DNA of 64,000 nucleotides from positions 434,001-498,000 of the forward strand of contig JAKNDB010000064.1 of NCBI GenBank assembly GCA_024305405.1, given 5' to 3'. Each line of letters opens with the position of its first letter. Positions within the stretch are counted from its first letter, which is position 1. Under the pieces are notes generated by a model that worked only from the letters and a program-made list of their open reading frames with translations, had not been told where the DNA came from and did no database searches. The position numbers were made by a program, and so were the translations under genes. Shown here one piece after another: positions 40,850 through 53,439 of this stretch. The DNA is from Dirofilaria immitis (lineage: Eukaryota > Nematoda > Chromadorea > Rhabditida > Onchocercidae).

Positions 40850-41868
40850 GGGTCAGGATATTTGAGAAGATGAAAGAAGAAAATAAATGTGGTAAAAGCG
40901 CGGGGATCAGGTATTTGGGAAAATAGAAGAGTAGAGTAAGTGTGGTAAAAGCACGGGAATCAGGATATTTGAGAAGATGGAGGAGTAAAATAGATGTGAT
41001 AAAAGCACAAGGGTCAAGATATTTGAGAAGATAGGAGTAAAATAAATGTGGTAAAATGCGGGGATCAAGATATTTGAGAAGATAGAAGAAGAGAATAAAT
41101 GTGATAAAAACGCGGGGATCAAGATATTTGAGAAGATAGGAGTAAAATAAATGTGGTAAAACGCGGGGATCAAGATATTTGAGAAGATAGGAGTAAAATA
41201 GATGTGGTAAAAGTGCGGAGATCAAGATATCTGGGAAAACAGAAGAAGAGTAAAGTAGATGTGATAAAAACGCGGGGATCAAGATATTTGAGAAGATAGG
41301 AGTAAAATAGATGTGGTAAAAGTGCGGAGATCAAGATATCTGGGAAAACAGAAGAAGAGTAAAGTAGATGTGATAAAAACGCGGGGATCAAGATATCTGG
41401 GAAAACAGAAGAAGAGTAAAGTAGATGTGATAAAAACGCGGGGATCAAGATATTTGGGAAAACAGAAGAAGAGTAAAATAGATGTGATAAAAGTGCGGAG
41501 ATCAAGATATCTGGGAAAACAGAAGAAGAGTAAAGTAGATGTGATAAAAACGCGGGGATCAAGATATCTGGGAAAACAGAAGAAGAGTAAAGTAGATGTG
41601 ATAAAAACGCGGGGATCAAGATATCTGGGAAAACAGAAGAAGAGTAAAGTAGATGTGATAAAAACGCGGGGATCAAGATATCTGGGAAAACAGAAGAAGA
41701 GTAAAGTAGATGTGATAAAAACGCGGGGATCAAGATATCTGGGAAAACAGAAGAAGAGTAAAGTAGATGTGATAAAAACGCGGGGATCAAGATATCTGGG
41801 AAAACAGAAGAAGAGTAAAGTAGATGTGATAAAAACGCGGGGATCAAGATATTTAGAAAAGAGACGAA
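40850..41868. repeat. Minisatellite, about 19 units of 51-59 bp
   Basis: About 19 tandem copies of a G-rich (plus strand) unit with core GCGGGGATCAAGATAT. The right half is nearly homogeneous at 57 bp per unit (segment CTGGGAAAACAGAAGAAGAG in most copies). The left half is more diverged and includes 51-bp units. Because 57 and 51 are multiples of three, long open frames run on both strands (192 codons plus, 225 and 164 codons minus), but they consist only of the repeat. It begins about 260 bases upstream of the DEX-1-like start codon. Confidence 0.92.
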
Positions 41869-44800
41869 AAAAAAATGTTCATTTCTTTTGATAATTCCAT
41901 CATCTTTTTTTTCAATTTTTTCATTTCCGACTATTTGTTATTGACTTATTTTTAATAAAAAAATTATATGCTACAACAAATTTTTTTAACATTCTTCTTT
42001 TGATTACTCAGAAAAGTTGATAACCTGCAAAAAAAAATGAATATAATTGATTAATTTATGATTTGTTTTTAATAATTTGATATTAAATTATCAGTTATCG
42101 AATAATTTGATTAATGTTTATCGTCTATTTAATAGATGTTGTATCGGTGTTATATCAATTTTTATCAATACTTATCATCCATAAGATAAAAACAACATAA
42201 GAGTATATCAAGAATTTCAGTAGGTTAAGATAATCTTTAGATATATTAAAATTGGTGATAATAATACCAACTTCTTCTTTCTAACGTATTTTACAATGTA
42301 TAAATTTCAAGCATTTATAAGGTTTTTACGTTGTAAGAATCATCAGTAATAATAATAATAATAGTGATAATATCAAGTTGTGCTTAAGAATCTTCTTGAT
42401 ATTTCTGCTTTTCAAATGAAGAATAGAGGGAGAAAAATTTCTAGCAAGAAGAATGCAGAAAATAAACCTATAAATATAGTATGACCAATGACCATTAAAA
42501 AATGATAGAATTCAAAGGATGATAGATTAAATTATCAATTCTATTATTAATTTTATTTTCTCGGAATTGAAGACATCAGTAAAGAGGTGCCTAATTATTT
42601 AATTATCGTCTCTGATTAAATAGCCTGAAAGTATTATTTTTATTTTAAATTATTATCGTTAAATGTTTAAAAATACGTAGGATATTTATCTAAACAAAGA
42701 ATATGTGATATATATTCTAAAAATATACCGAAGATTATCTATTGCGCATCTTAAAACTATTCAAATTACACTTCGAGAAGATACAGAAGATGTTAAATGA
42801 TTATATGATATGAGCATAGAGCATGGATAAACCGTCATATAACAAAAAGGCTTTCGAATCGTAATCTAAATCATGGCCTTTTATAGTATCATTCATTCTT
42901 AGGCTTCCGAATTATAATCTAAGGTCGCTTCTGAACTATAATCTCGAATATTTCACAGTAACGACTGGTTTGTTTTTATTATTTTATCGATTAGCTTGAT
43001 GATATCTTCATCGATACTGTATAAATGAATCATTCGATTACTCTGATCATCTTTTGTCCTGTCACATACTTTTCAACTTCAAATAAATCTTTCAATTAAT
43101 GAGTAATTCGCCAACAACATCGCAAATATATATCACTACTCATGCATGTATTAATGAAATGAATGGATGACAAAATCATTCTTCTCTTCCACTTCAAATG
43201 ACAAACACCTTAATTAACTTCTTCTGTTATCCTGCTATCTTTCTCTTTTCTCTATTTTTGATCCTAAGTTTTTGATCATTAATTATGCTCAAGATAAACT
43301 CATAAAAATAATGTTATAATATCATTTTGTTCATCAGAAAATATTTTCTAAAATAGAGATCAAATAAGAAGTTCATCATCATTTCTTTTTTTTTTTTTTT
43401 TTTTTACAAAATTTGATCTGACAAGTGAGACCTTATTGTTATATCGTTATCGTGATACACAAGTTGCAACCAGAGCAGTTGTAATTTATGATGCAGTAAA
43501 TTGATGATTTTTGGATTAGTTCACAATTATGAACATATCTTTTCATATTACTAATGATACACATTCATCTCCGCTCATCAATTACAGTAATAATAGGAAA
43601 AGTATTACAGTAATGAAATAACAAAAAAAAAAAAAAATTAAAAATTGATTTTCATCAGAATTATCAATTAGTGATAATTTATCAATTGATAAATTTGAAT
43701 AACATTCAAAAATTTTATTTTTAAAAAAAAAACAATAAATATTGTTTATAAAATATTGAAAAATATTATAAATTAAATTCATTAATTCACGAAAGTATTT
43801 CTTCAAAGAATTTTACAACAAATTTGTCGTCATAGAATTATTTCAGTAAAGATGTATGTATATACAATTGAAATTGCAAATATTAAATAAAATCAATTTC
43901 TATCATAAAATATTTAAGATTTTATGACTTTCACGATTGAATAAAATTATGCATACAATTCGGTATACGATTTAGTTTAATGAAATTTCACATGTATCAT
44001 TGTCATTATTTACTCGTGATAAAATTCTTTGATTATGTATCAACGGCAAAGAATTAATTTATTTAATAAAGGAGGAGAGTTATTCCATCGATATTCTTAC
44101 GAAGAAATCTCGAATTAAAATCAACGTTAATCATTTTCATCTAAAATTTTACAATTAATCATATAAAAGAGATAAAGAAAAATAGTTAAATTTAAATTTA
44201 AATTTCATTTTTATTTAAATTGTTGCCAAATAAAATATCATAATAGATATTTACGTAAATATACACGTATAATATATAATATATACGTGTATATATACGT
44301 ATATATGCGTGTTTTTGTTTAATTATATGTATATATTATTTTTTTATCCTATAATTTTACGATGATTTCAAAAAAAAGAAAAAAAAACGAAATTCTAAAA
44401 CGTATCTAAAGAAAACGATTACTAATTGCTTTTGAAATGGCCTAATTCTTATGTATGTCGGAAAAAAAAAGGAATGAAGAGGGCAAAAAAAATTTAAAAA
44501 AAAAAAAAAACAAACAGGAAAAACGATACTGTTAATACATCAATTCATCATCATTAATCTCGACTAATTCTTAATAGTACAAATGAATTAATAAATTTAA
44601 ACTTGAGAGAGAGAAAAAAAAACGATTCCAAATCTTATATGAAAAATTAAAAATATTATGAAAGAAAAAAAAAAAAAAAAAAACAGATTACATTTTAACC
44701 TTTTGCATTTCTCTTCTCTATCATATCATTATTTTTATCAATCTGTCAATTTTTATAAGCAAAATGAAACAAAAGAAAAAAGATGGCATTTTTATGAATT

Positions 44801-46138
44801 TAAATTGAAATAAAAAAAATTTTCAACGAAATTCTTCGTCCCATATATTACTTAAAAAAAAAAATATCAAATTGTCGATATTTTGTTTAAAAAAATTTCT
44901 AGAATTTATCTTCTTCGATTCAATTCGTTAAATTTTTTTTTAAATAAGCTAAAATAGCAGGAAGAGGAAAAATTCAAATTTAAAAATTGGCTAATTTATA
45001 GTAAACGATTAATAAAATTAAGCGATTAAAATTAATTAATTTCTCTTTTATTAATTGCGTAATAATTATTAGCAATAAATACAAAAATTTCAAAATACAA
45101 AACTATCTAATCGTTGTAAGTTTGTGGTAAATTTTCCTAAAATCTCTTTTCAAATATTAAACTTTTGACAAAAATGACTTAAATTTGAAAAAATTTTATT
45201 ACTATCAATTTCAAATGATCCCATATATTAATTGATATGATTTCAATATATATATATATATTATTTCGAATTGATATCTAATAAGACTTTTTATACCAAA
45301 TTAATTATCTTTTCGATTTGATTTCATTATCAAATTAAATCAATAAATTTATACTTGATAAAATTCAGCTGAATAAAAACTCTTGAATTAGGCTTTAATA
45401 AATTTTAAGATTTGTCGAGAAAAATTTTTGATAAACGTATTGAAATTATATTAATCGATCTTCCAAGAAATCGAATATAACTTATGGCCTAGATGTTCGG
45501 ATTTTTATCTATGGCCTTTTTGCTTATTAATTAATGTTGAAGAAAGAAAAAGGATATAAAAGATTCAGTAGGATGATCAGTTCATCTTACGTGGATTAAT
45601 TTACTCAACAAATTATTGCATTGATGAAATAGTGAAATCAAGGTAGTAGCAGGTAGGTGGTAGTCGGAAAAAGCGAAAGTATTGTTATTGCACACAACTT
45701 ACAGTATCGGACTATTATGATCGCCCTAAAACAATTTATTTAACAAGGTTGATTAGTTCATTTCACATTAATTAATTTGTTTGTCAGCGTGGCGAAATTT
45801 GTTATTGTTTTTCACACTTAATTTACTCGGATTATGTAATTCTATTGAGAATGTTAATTAATTGTGTAAACTTGTTGAAAGTTAATTTTTTCAAAAAAAA
45901 AAATCAGCAGCAAATAAATGATTCATACAATCTTCATTAATTAATCATTGATTTAGGTTTCAATTTACTACCAAATTTAATAGCGATTTATTTACAGGTA
46001 AATTATGAATGATACATTTACAGGAAGTATTGCAAGTTATCATCATACAATTATAAAGGATAGATATGACAGGTTCACTTTCCTATACTTCATGCTGCAA
46101 ATTTGAAAATATTTAACGACTAGATAATATTGCAGCAT
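41869..46138. other. Intergenic region without a recognised gene
   Basis: AT-rich DNA with many homopolymers, an AT-rich palindrome at 44261-44292 and a weak threefold imperfect repeat (TTCnGAATnnTAATCT) at 42852-42946. No supportable exon was found. Confidence 0.5.
44261..44292. repeat. AT-rich palindrome
   Basis: Twelve-base arms (ATACACGTATA.. and ..TATACGTGTAT) flank an 8-10 base AT centre, so the strand can form a hairpin or cruciform. It is followed by more TACGTATA repeats to about 44310. Confidence 0.75.
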
Positions 46139-49100
46139 TTAAAATCCATAAAAACACAATGCATGTAATGCAGCACCATATGCTGCACTATATCTACAAC
46201 ATTCCAGACATTTATTCATTGAAGGGAAACATCGAGAAATCCTTGACAATGTCGGATTATTTCGCCTTTAAAATAATATTCATTTGCATTGCCAACTAAT
46301 ATGATCCGTTTAATGCCCCATTTTCGAAGCTGATAAGGTGGAAGAAGACGGAATAAATTTGAAATAACTCCACATGCTGTACGATGAAGTAACTGAAATG
46401 AAATGTGTTTTGAAATTATTAAAATTGAGTACTAATTAGATGAAACGATATAAGAGATATGTCAATTCAATATATCTGTCAATCATTTCATATGTAAGCA
46501 TACTCAGTTCATTTTAAGCGTGCGTATTTACTTGTACGTCTAATTATTTAAACATAAATGCACAAAGTTTACACGTGTATCCACGTATAAACTTCGCATT
46601 TTAGTAGATCTGCACGCCATAAATATATCAAAAATAATAAATCAATATTATAATAGCATGAAAATGGAAAAAACTGTTGAATCTAAGTTATAGAAAGAAA
46701 AGATTTTGAAATTTTACTCATTTGATTTTGGATTTCAAAAGTATGCTTTGATTTACCGTTGCAGTTTAAATTTAATTTTGTTGGAAATTTTATCTTTCAA
46801 CAAAATTGAAATTTATTTTATTTTTCTGCAAAAATTTTGCTATGGCATGCTGTCGATTTAAGATTTTTCAAACTTACCTTATCAATTTTCAAATTTTCCA
46901 GTCAATTTCAAAGTTCACTTTCGCTTTCATATTAAACATTTCTTCTAATTTTTCTAACTATTTGAGTTTACTACATATTATACAAGAAATTTTTGTTCTC
47001 TTTAATATCATTTATATTTATATTTATACTGCTGCTTCTTATATTTCGTACAATATTCTGCAAATGTCAAGCTGTTAAGTTGTAATGTTTTGTTCAAAAT
47101 TGCAGGTCATAATAATGATAATACAATTTTCCATAAGTTAAATATACTAATTCAATTGATTGAAATCTAATTTCAATTTTTTAAATTAAATTTAATTAAG
47201 TGTTTTGATTTCAAGCATAATTCTTCATTTAATTAATATTCAGTTAATTAATATAATATCACAATTTTGACCCACAACTTAACATTTAGAGAATGGTACG
47301 AATTTTATCAATAATCTCAGATTGAAAACGCATAATATAAGGTATTATTAAAAATTATTATTGGCTAAATTTGAAAAATTAAATACCTCTTCAACAGTAG
47401 TACTTGAATTAATCCCAGAAATACAAGATAAAACATTATTTACACGTTCGGATATAAATACTGGTTTGACAGTGACTGTAGACGGTAAGCATTTTTCAGG
47501 TTCATTTAATATCCCGTATAACTTTTCATAATCGATTTTAAGAGCAGTGGTACCTGAGATTAGTTGCGAAGCCCATTCAACAACTTTCTATAAAATAACG
47601 TTATCATTCATAATATGAAAATATCATAAAAAATTGCTTTAATTACGAAGAACCTAAAGGCTTTCCAGAAAACCTAATTTCAAGATTCCTGCAATTCTCC
47701 GAATGAAACTGTAACAGTAATAAATGAAAACAAAAAGAATACTTACCTCTGCGATCAAATTAATTGCGTTACCACCGTTCATTGATGCAGCTACGACTAT
47801 CTTTTTCCAATAAAGAATGGTTCCATGAGAAGCGAAGCATAATCCGCATCATTTATTGTTGGTAAAAACAAAGCTGTGCTGATGTCCCCAAATTTAATAC
47901 TAAACAATTTAAGCAACAATGAAATAAGCTTAGTTTTCATTCAAAATTTTGAACTTAACCATTCACTCTTATAAATCAAAAATATTTCTGATTGATTTGA
48001 TTTCCAATGAAAATTCACTTTTCCAAATTCAGGAAGGAAAATTAGTCCCCAATTGATTAAATATGCTAATTGTTATCTTCTAAAAGTTGAATTATTCCAT
48101 ATACTTTGTTAAATGAGAAAAAAAGATTATTTAATTTTAGATTAATAACTGCAAACTGTTCAAGAATTTTACCAAATTCAAGATGTGTCCAAAAAAGAAC
48201 TGGAAACATTACTTGGCAGTAAATGAATTGGAAGAAATTTGATTATTAAATTAAAATTTACATCCGAAAGATACTATCTTATAAAAATTTCTCGCTTGTT
48301 AAAATGATATCAAAAGTTTTTAAAAATTGAAAAACAATTGATAGAAATTCAAATACCAGCTGTTTCAGGTTCTATAAACGGATAAACGGTACATTGAAGA
48401 TCACCACAAGATGCTAAAAGTTTTGCATTAATCGGTAAGCCAAAATTAGCTCGGCTTACCGAACCAACAATTTCATCCGTTGAACAAATCTTTGGTAATA
48501 TATGCATTGGTACCAGTTCATCCTGGAGTAAATTATTTTAATCGCATCTCTTCGAAATTTATGCTACACAATTATTTAGTCTTTGAAAATATGACTTAAT
48601 CTTTCAATTTAGTAGAATGAATAAAATAATTTATTTACCTTGAGAAACTTATGCTGTATCATATTTGATAGCTTGCTAGACACTAAATTGGAAATATGTT
48701 AAAATATCAATAAAATGGGAATTTTCAATCAACTGATCAATTTTGGCCACAATTTTGATTACTAAAATTTTAGTATTACTATTTTTTTTTCTTACTCAAA
48801 TGAGCTATAATTTGATTTTTTTAACCAACTAATCAATGTTTCTTAATCAATTAGCCAATGTGAAATATTTGAGATTAATAAATTAGTTAGCCATAACATC
48901 ATTTACTCAAAAGTGACATAAAATATTGTTCCGAATTCTTAAAAATTTTCCTACTGAAAGGTTATCCAAGTTGCTTATTGGCAATTTACTTCAGAGTTCT
49001 GAAAAGTTGAAGTGATAGGATTCAAATTGTGTTTTTTTTTCAATTATCGTAAAATTGTCATAAATAAAAGGCAAAAGAATTAAAAAAAAAAAATATATTG

Positions 49101-50497
49101 ACCGTTACAGTCCACTGTCCACTAAAGGAGCAGTAACCCCAACTATACGCATTTTGAATGCCAATAAATGCTTGGGAAGATTGTAAAGGTAAGAAATGAT
49201 CATATCCATAATGGTACCACAACAAGTCCATGCTGAATTAAATTGACCAGAAGAATAAAGCCATGCAAGAGTTACCATACCATATCCAATATGCAAATCA
49301 CCGCAATCCCATCTGCATGGGTCAATCAATTTATAGCATAATTAATGATTAACTAAAGTTAAAATTAAACGAATTATCAATTGATCAATGTGTTAAATGA
49401 GTAAATTGCCATTTTACACTACTCTCGAGGGAAAAAAAAGAATAAAATGTTGCATTTTGACGCATAAAAAAAATCAAAAAGAAAATATGTTAATGAAAAA
49501 AGTACACGCACACAGTGTGAATTTCAAAATAAAATTGATAAATGATATAAACTATTTTTGGTGAGAAAATGAAAACAGAACAGAGATCAAACCTGGGAAG
49601 TGACTCGAGAAATTTTACTGGTACTCTTTCATCCATCCATGTTATCAACGGTGAACAGTTAAATTCACCTTAAAATTATCCATCATTTACTTGTATTCTT
49701 CAACGATTATACAAAATCTTATTGCTTTAATTAACAAATTGATCCACTAAAATTTGATCTTTTTTCATGTAAATGCTTAACATGAAATTCGTTCATATAA
49801 TGCTTGCCATTATCATATTATCATTTGGAAAAATAAATAAAAAGTATCATTCTCTTCTCCTTCTTATGCTAACCTTTTGCTAAATCTTGTCCATTCCAAA
49901 GAACAATACCATGCATTTGTCCTGTAATACTAACTGCTACCTTCGACGATAATTTTACTTCCATCGATTTCAGCAAATTTTGCAAAACATTCAATATTTT
50001 AACAGGATCTTGTTCACGATGCAAATTTGATCCATTCTTTACCCATGCATTGTGAACTACTGATTTTTCCGAACGTATTCTGCATTTAAAGTGAAGGATG
50101 GATTTTCAATTGCAAAAATTAATACTAATCGGGCAAAAACAACATCAGGCAGTATTTGGTACAATTATAAGACTAACATGTTAGTGTTTATAACAGGTCA
50201 GGAAAAAATTGCCTCAAAATACAAAAAATCGTAATATCACAGCTTTAAGACAGAAAACATCGCTCAAAACCTTTCAATGATTAAGCCATATTTCATCCCA
50301 TAAATCCGAAAAAAATTGAATATAAATCAATTTTATTCTCTAATTTATATTTTTAATATTCCCTGATCGCATTGTTAGGTTTGAAAAGTAGAGAAAATGA
50401 AGCTTTACTTCTTCCTAATATCCAAAACGCAACATTTAATACTTGTTGTTCCGATATCAATTCCAATAAAATCACCTAATGCTGCTTCTTCTTCCAT
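46139..50497 (-). CDS. SHPK: Sedoheptulokinase (FGGY-family carbohydrate kinase)
   Basis: Nine exons: 50497-50409, 50079-49874, 49668-49593, 49312-~49103, 48682-48639, 48522-48357, 47899-47747, 47587-47387, 46392-46139, giving about 467 aa (human SHPK 478). The family phosphorylates sedoheptulose with ATP to sedoheptulose 7-phosphate, feeding the cytosolic pentose phosphate pathway. Visible marks: N-terminal phosphate-binding loop IGIDIGTTSIKCCVL, the SHPK-type VSITGQMHGIVLWN, a CSPLITWMDERV segment, SWGY, LASCGDLQCTVYP, VLNLGTSAQL, VVAASMNGGNAINL and C-terminal YSAAYGAALHAL. The start is the first ATG before the GTT loop. Single bases are missing at about 49161, 47864-47868, 47812-47814 and 46234-46239; restoring them makes the exon lengths fit their phases. 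The junction between exons 4 and 5 is one base out of phase as read, so one boundary is uncertain. Confidence 0.85.
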
Positions 50498-51213
50498 CGA
50501 AACCTTGATAACAAATAATATCAATAATTCTCCCAATAACGATAATTTCAATAATCGATGTCAATTAATTTCACTAATCATCTGATGCATTTCATATCAT
50601 TTATAGATGATAATCTTCTTTATACGTAAATATATCATAATCCATACAAATACTCATAAAATAACAAATAGCTATACGAAACTTCCTTCCATCGTATGCA
50701 TATTTATATCCAGATCTCATTTACATTTTGAATCGTATACCGCTAATCTTAAATTATCTTTTAAGATCTATTGAAGTGTTTCGGAAATGATCACGTATGT
50801 GGTCAGTTTTCGAAGGAGACTTATAATATCATTTAACCAACTATTCCATTTAATATCATCCTCTAATCAATTATTTCTTAGTTTTCATTTATTTATTTGT
50901 GGATTTCCATAATTATAGCAACAACTTTTTCACTTTTCATGTATTCGATAAATACTATTTGATCTACAAATTCAAATTATTTTAATCATACAAAAATAAA
51001 TATTTGAATTACATTATGAGTAATTAATGAACGGGCATTTTCATTACAATAGTTTGTATTAATACTTGTTCTTGCTATGAATGATTATCTTAATTGATAA
51101 TTTAAAATTACTGCAATATAAAAATCATCGCAATTTGATGCTAATTAATAAAAATAAACTTGATAAGAAAAAAACTATAAGTAGGTAACAGATTGTGATA
51201 AATTTTACGCTAC
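50498..51213. other. Upstream region of sedoheptulokinase
   Basis: AT-rich sequence between the kinase start codon and the exon-like block at 51.2-51.6 kb. A short minus-strand reading at 50830-50760 (SPSKTDHIRDHFRNTSIDLK then stop) follows a weak acceptor but does not connect in phase with anything. Confidence 0.35.
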
Positions 51214-51282
51214 CTTTTATCGCCAGATCTTCTTTAACAGTGACAAAGATTGAGGGTTCTTTCTGCTTTCCAATGATAACAC
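51214..51282 (-). CDS. Exon-like open frame, same unidentified gene
   Basis: A 69-base minus-strand block between a GAG acceptor and a GTAGCG donor reads VIIGKQKEPSIFVTVKEDLA. It lies about 180 bases downstream of the exon-like block at 51459-51608. It could join in phase if that block extended to the A before the next GT (51455). Function unknown; no further exon downstream was found before the kinase. Confidence 0.35.
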
Positions 51283-51458
51283 CTCAAACTTCAGTAATTA
51301 AACCTTTATTACGATAAATTTAATAACAGCAATAGACGCAACGATTACAATATCACTAAAACAAATTCAATGATACCAAAAGACAATTTTAATGACAATA
51401 TCATATAACTCATAGGAAAAGGAGATTAAACAATATTCAATATGCTCATCCAACTGAC

Positions 51459-51608
51459 CTCGTTGAAGTACACCTGTTCATAACCCTCTTTATCCACGGA
51501 GGTGAAGGATACTGGTACAGTTCTGCGACTACAAGAAATAGCGCTTTTGTTAGCACATGGGAATGGAGCTCTTTGTTTGAGCTCATTGATACAATGGGCA
51601 GACAATTT
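51459..51608 (-). CDS. Exon-like open frame, unidentified gene
   Basis: A 50-codon minus-strand frame without ATG, markedly richer in GC than its surroundings, reads through HCINELKQRAPFPCANK and SFTSVDKEGYEQVYFNE to a GTCAGT donor at 51458. Upstream, from about 51650, a second frame (NTSYVQIYCSINGSV) could join it if one base were missing near 51610, as in other genes here. Alternatively an intron with GTAAGC donor and a CTAAC branch-like site lies inside, with the real exon starting near 51520 (RRTVPVSF...). I do not recognise the protein. Codon quality and donor support an exon; boundaries are unsure. Confidence 0.4.
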
Positions 51609-52032
51609 TAGCTTACACTTCCATTAATAGAACAATAAATCTGCACATAAGAAGTATTAAACCTAGAACAAGAGAGTTATTGATTCCTTAGTTCTCCTCA
51701 AGATTTCAATGATATCATTGATCTCAAAGCTTACTTATCAATAGCTTTCGTGTTTTTTTATATGAATTAGACAGATCTCCTTGTAAACTTATCTTAGTTA
51801 CCAAATAATGATTACGAATAATGATTACAATGTATATAAGATATCCTAAAAGGCCTCATCATCTACTCTCTTAATGATGAATATCAATTATTTTAATATT
51901 AATAATGAATTGATTTCTTCCAACAAATAATTACATAATATGCATAATATGCATTCAAAAAATTCATGAAATATCAATTATTAATTTTAAATTTTATTTA
52001 TTATCCTTCCATATCAACAACAAATCAAACAA

Positions 52033-52371
52033 ATGAAATGGAAATCGTTAATTTCTAACATATCATTTGAAAAATGCAAATCAAATTTTGAAACACATAC
52101 TTTTACCCATAGTAATATATTTACATACCGTTCCGCTATACATACCATTTTCGGAAAAATTCCTCCATACCATTGTGTATTTTATTCCGTAAGAAATACA
52201 TTAAAGATTAATTATTGGCGGAAAGATATTCGAAAAGAATACTCGTTAACAGAAAAAAAAATAATTTATCAGAAGCTAAAAAAATTCACTTCTTATATTA
52301 ATTGTTTCAAAATGTATAAAATCAATTATACCAAACGTAAATATAATTTAATTAATTCATTTTTAAACTAA
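52033..52371 (+). CDS. Hypothetical 112-aa ORF
   Basis: A single uninterrupted ATG-to-stop frame of 112 codons, rich in Lys, Ile, Asn and Tyr, with no recognised motif, signal peptide or membrane segment. A frame of this length is only marginally unlikely by chance in DNA this AT-rich, so it may not be a gene. Confidence 0.15.
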   Translation: MKWKSLISNISFEKCKSNFETHTFTHSNIFTYRSAIHTIFGKIPPYHCVFYSVRNTLKINYWRKDIRKEYSLTEKKIIYQKLKKFTSYINCFKMYKINYTKRKYNLINSFLN

Positions 52372-53439
52372 AATATCGACAGTATATTAAACTTCTGATG
52401 AGCATTATACATTTTTTTTTTTTTGCAAAAGCTCATATTATCCACGTAAATATATGAATATCAATCAATACATGAATGCATAAATAACAATCTAATTTAA
52501 TAATAGAAACAAAAAGGAAAACAATATATGGAGGCGGCAAGAATAGAGAACTAATCAATCCTTAAAGCAATTGATAACGTATGGGATTTTTATAACAAAT
52601 GAATGAATAAATAAATAATGATGGGCAAGCAATTGCAAAACAAACTAAACAAACAATGAGCAGAAGGAATGGATGACTTCATAGGAAGTGATTTAAAAAA
52701 AAAAAAAAAGAAAACCTAAAAATGAGAAAAATTAGAAAATATTACCAGGTTGTGAAATAAGTATTATTACTCATAATAATGAAACTAATATCATATCAAT
52801 TAAATTTCATAATATCATAGTAGTTAATTTGAATCATTTATAAATTCATGATCAAAAATCACATAAAAAAAATGATTATTGAGAGCTAAATCAAAATTTT
52901 GTTAAGACTAACATCTCAATTTAATAAATTATATTTTTATTTTTTCAAAAAAACAATCATTAAAATAAAATTAAACACAAAATTATCGTAATTATGATAC
53001 AAGAAAAGATAAAAGGATTTAAAATGATAATTCGTGAAAGAAAATGGAAAGAATAACATATATAAAGAAGAAAATACGATTAATTAAATCAGAGAAACCC
53101 GTATCTTTTGCAAAAATCTAAAACAAATAATATTGTGCATATAAATTTGTGCTACTGTAACTATTTCAAACAATTTTTTGACGTCCACCACAAATTATCA
53201 AAATTATTCATACAAGTTTATCAGCTTTAGTTGTTTGCTAATGGAAATTTTGAATAACGAAAAAGTGATCAGAAGAGATCTTGAATAAATAAACGAAAAT
53301 AAGAAATAAAATTTACCATAAAATTTACAGGAACAAATAACTTAAAATATATAAATATATTCATTGGTGCTATCGTACTTTACTAATTCTTTACCATTTT
53401 TGCTTTTTCGGAACTTTGCTAGCAAAATTTTCACTTGTT

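Noticed and set aside
40850..41868. CRISPR-like array or a coding gene of 19-residue repeats
   Set aside because: Units are contiguous with no unique spacers, the host is eukaryotic, and the open frames on both strands follow from unit lengths divisible by three.
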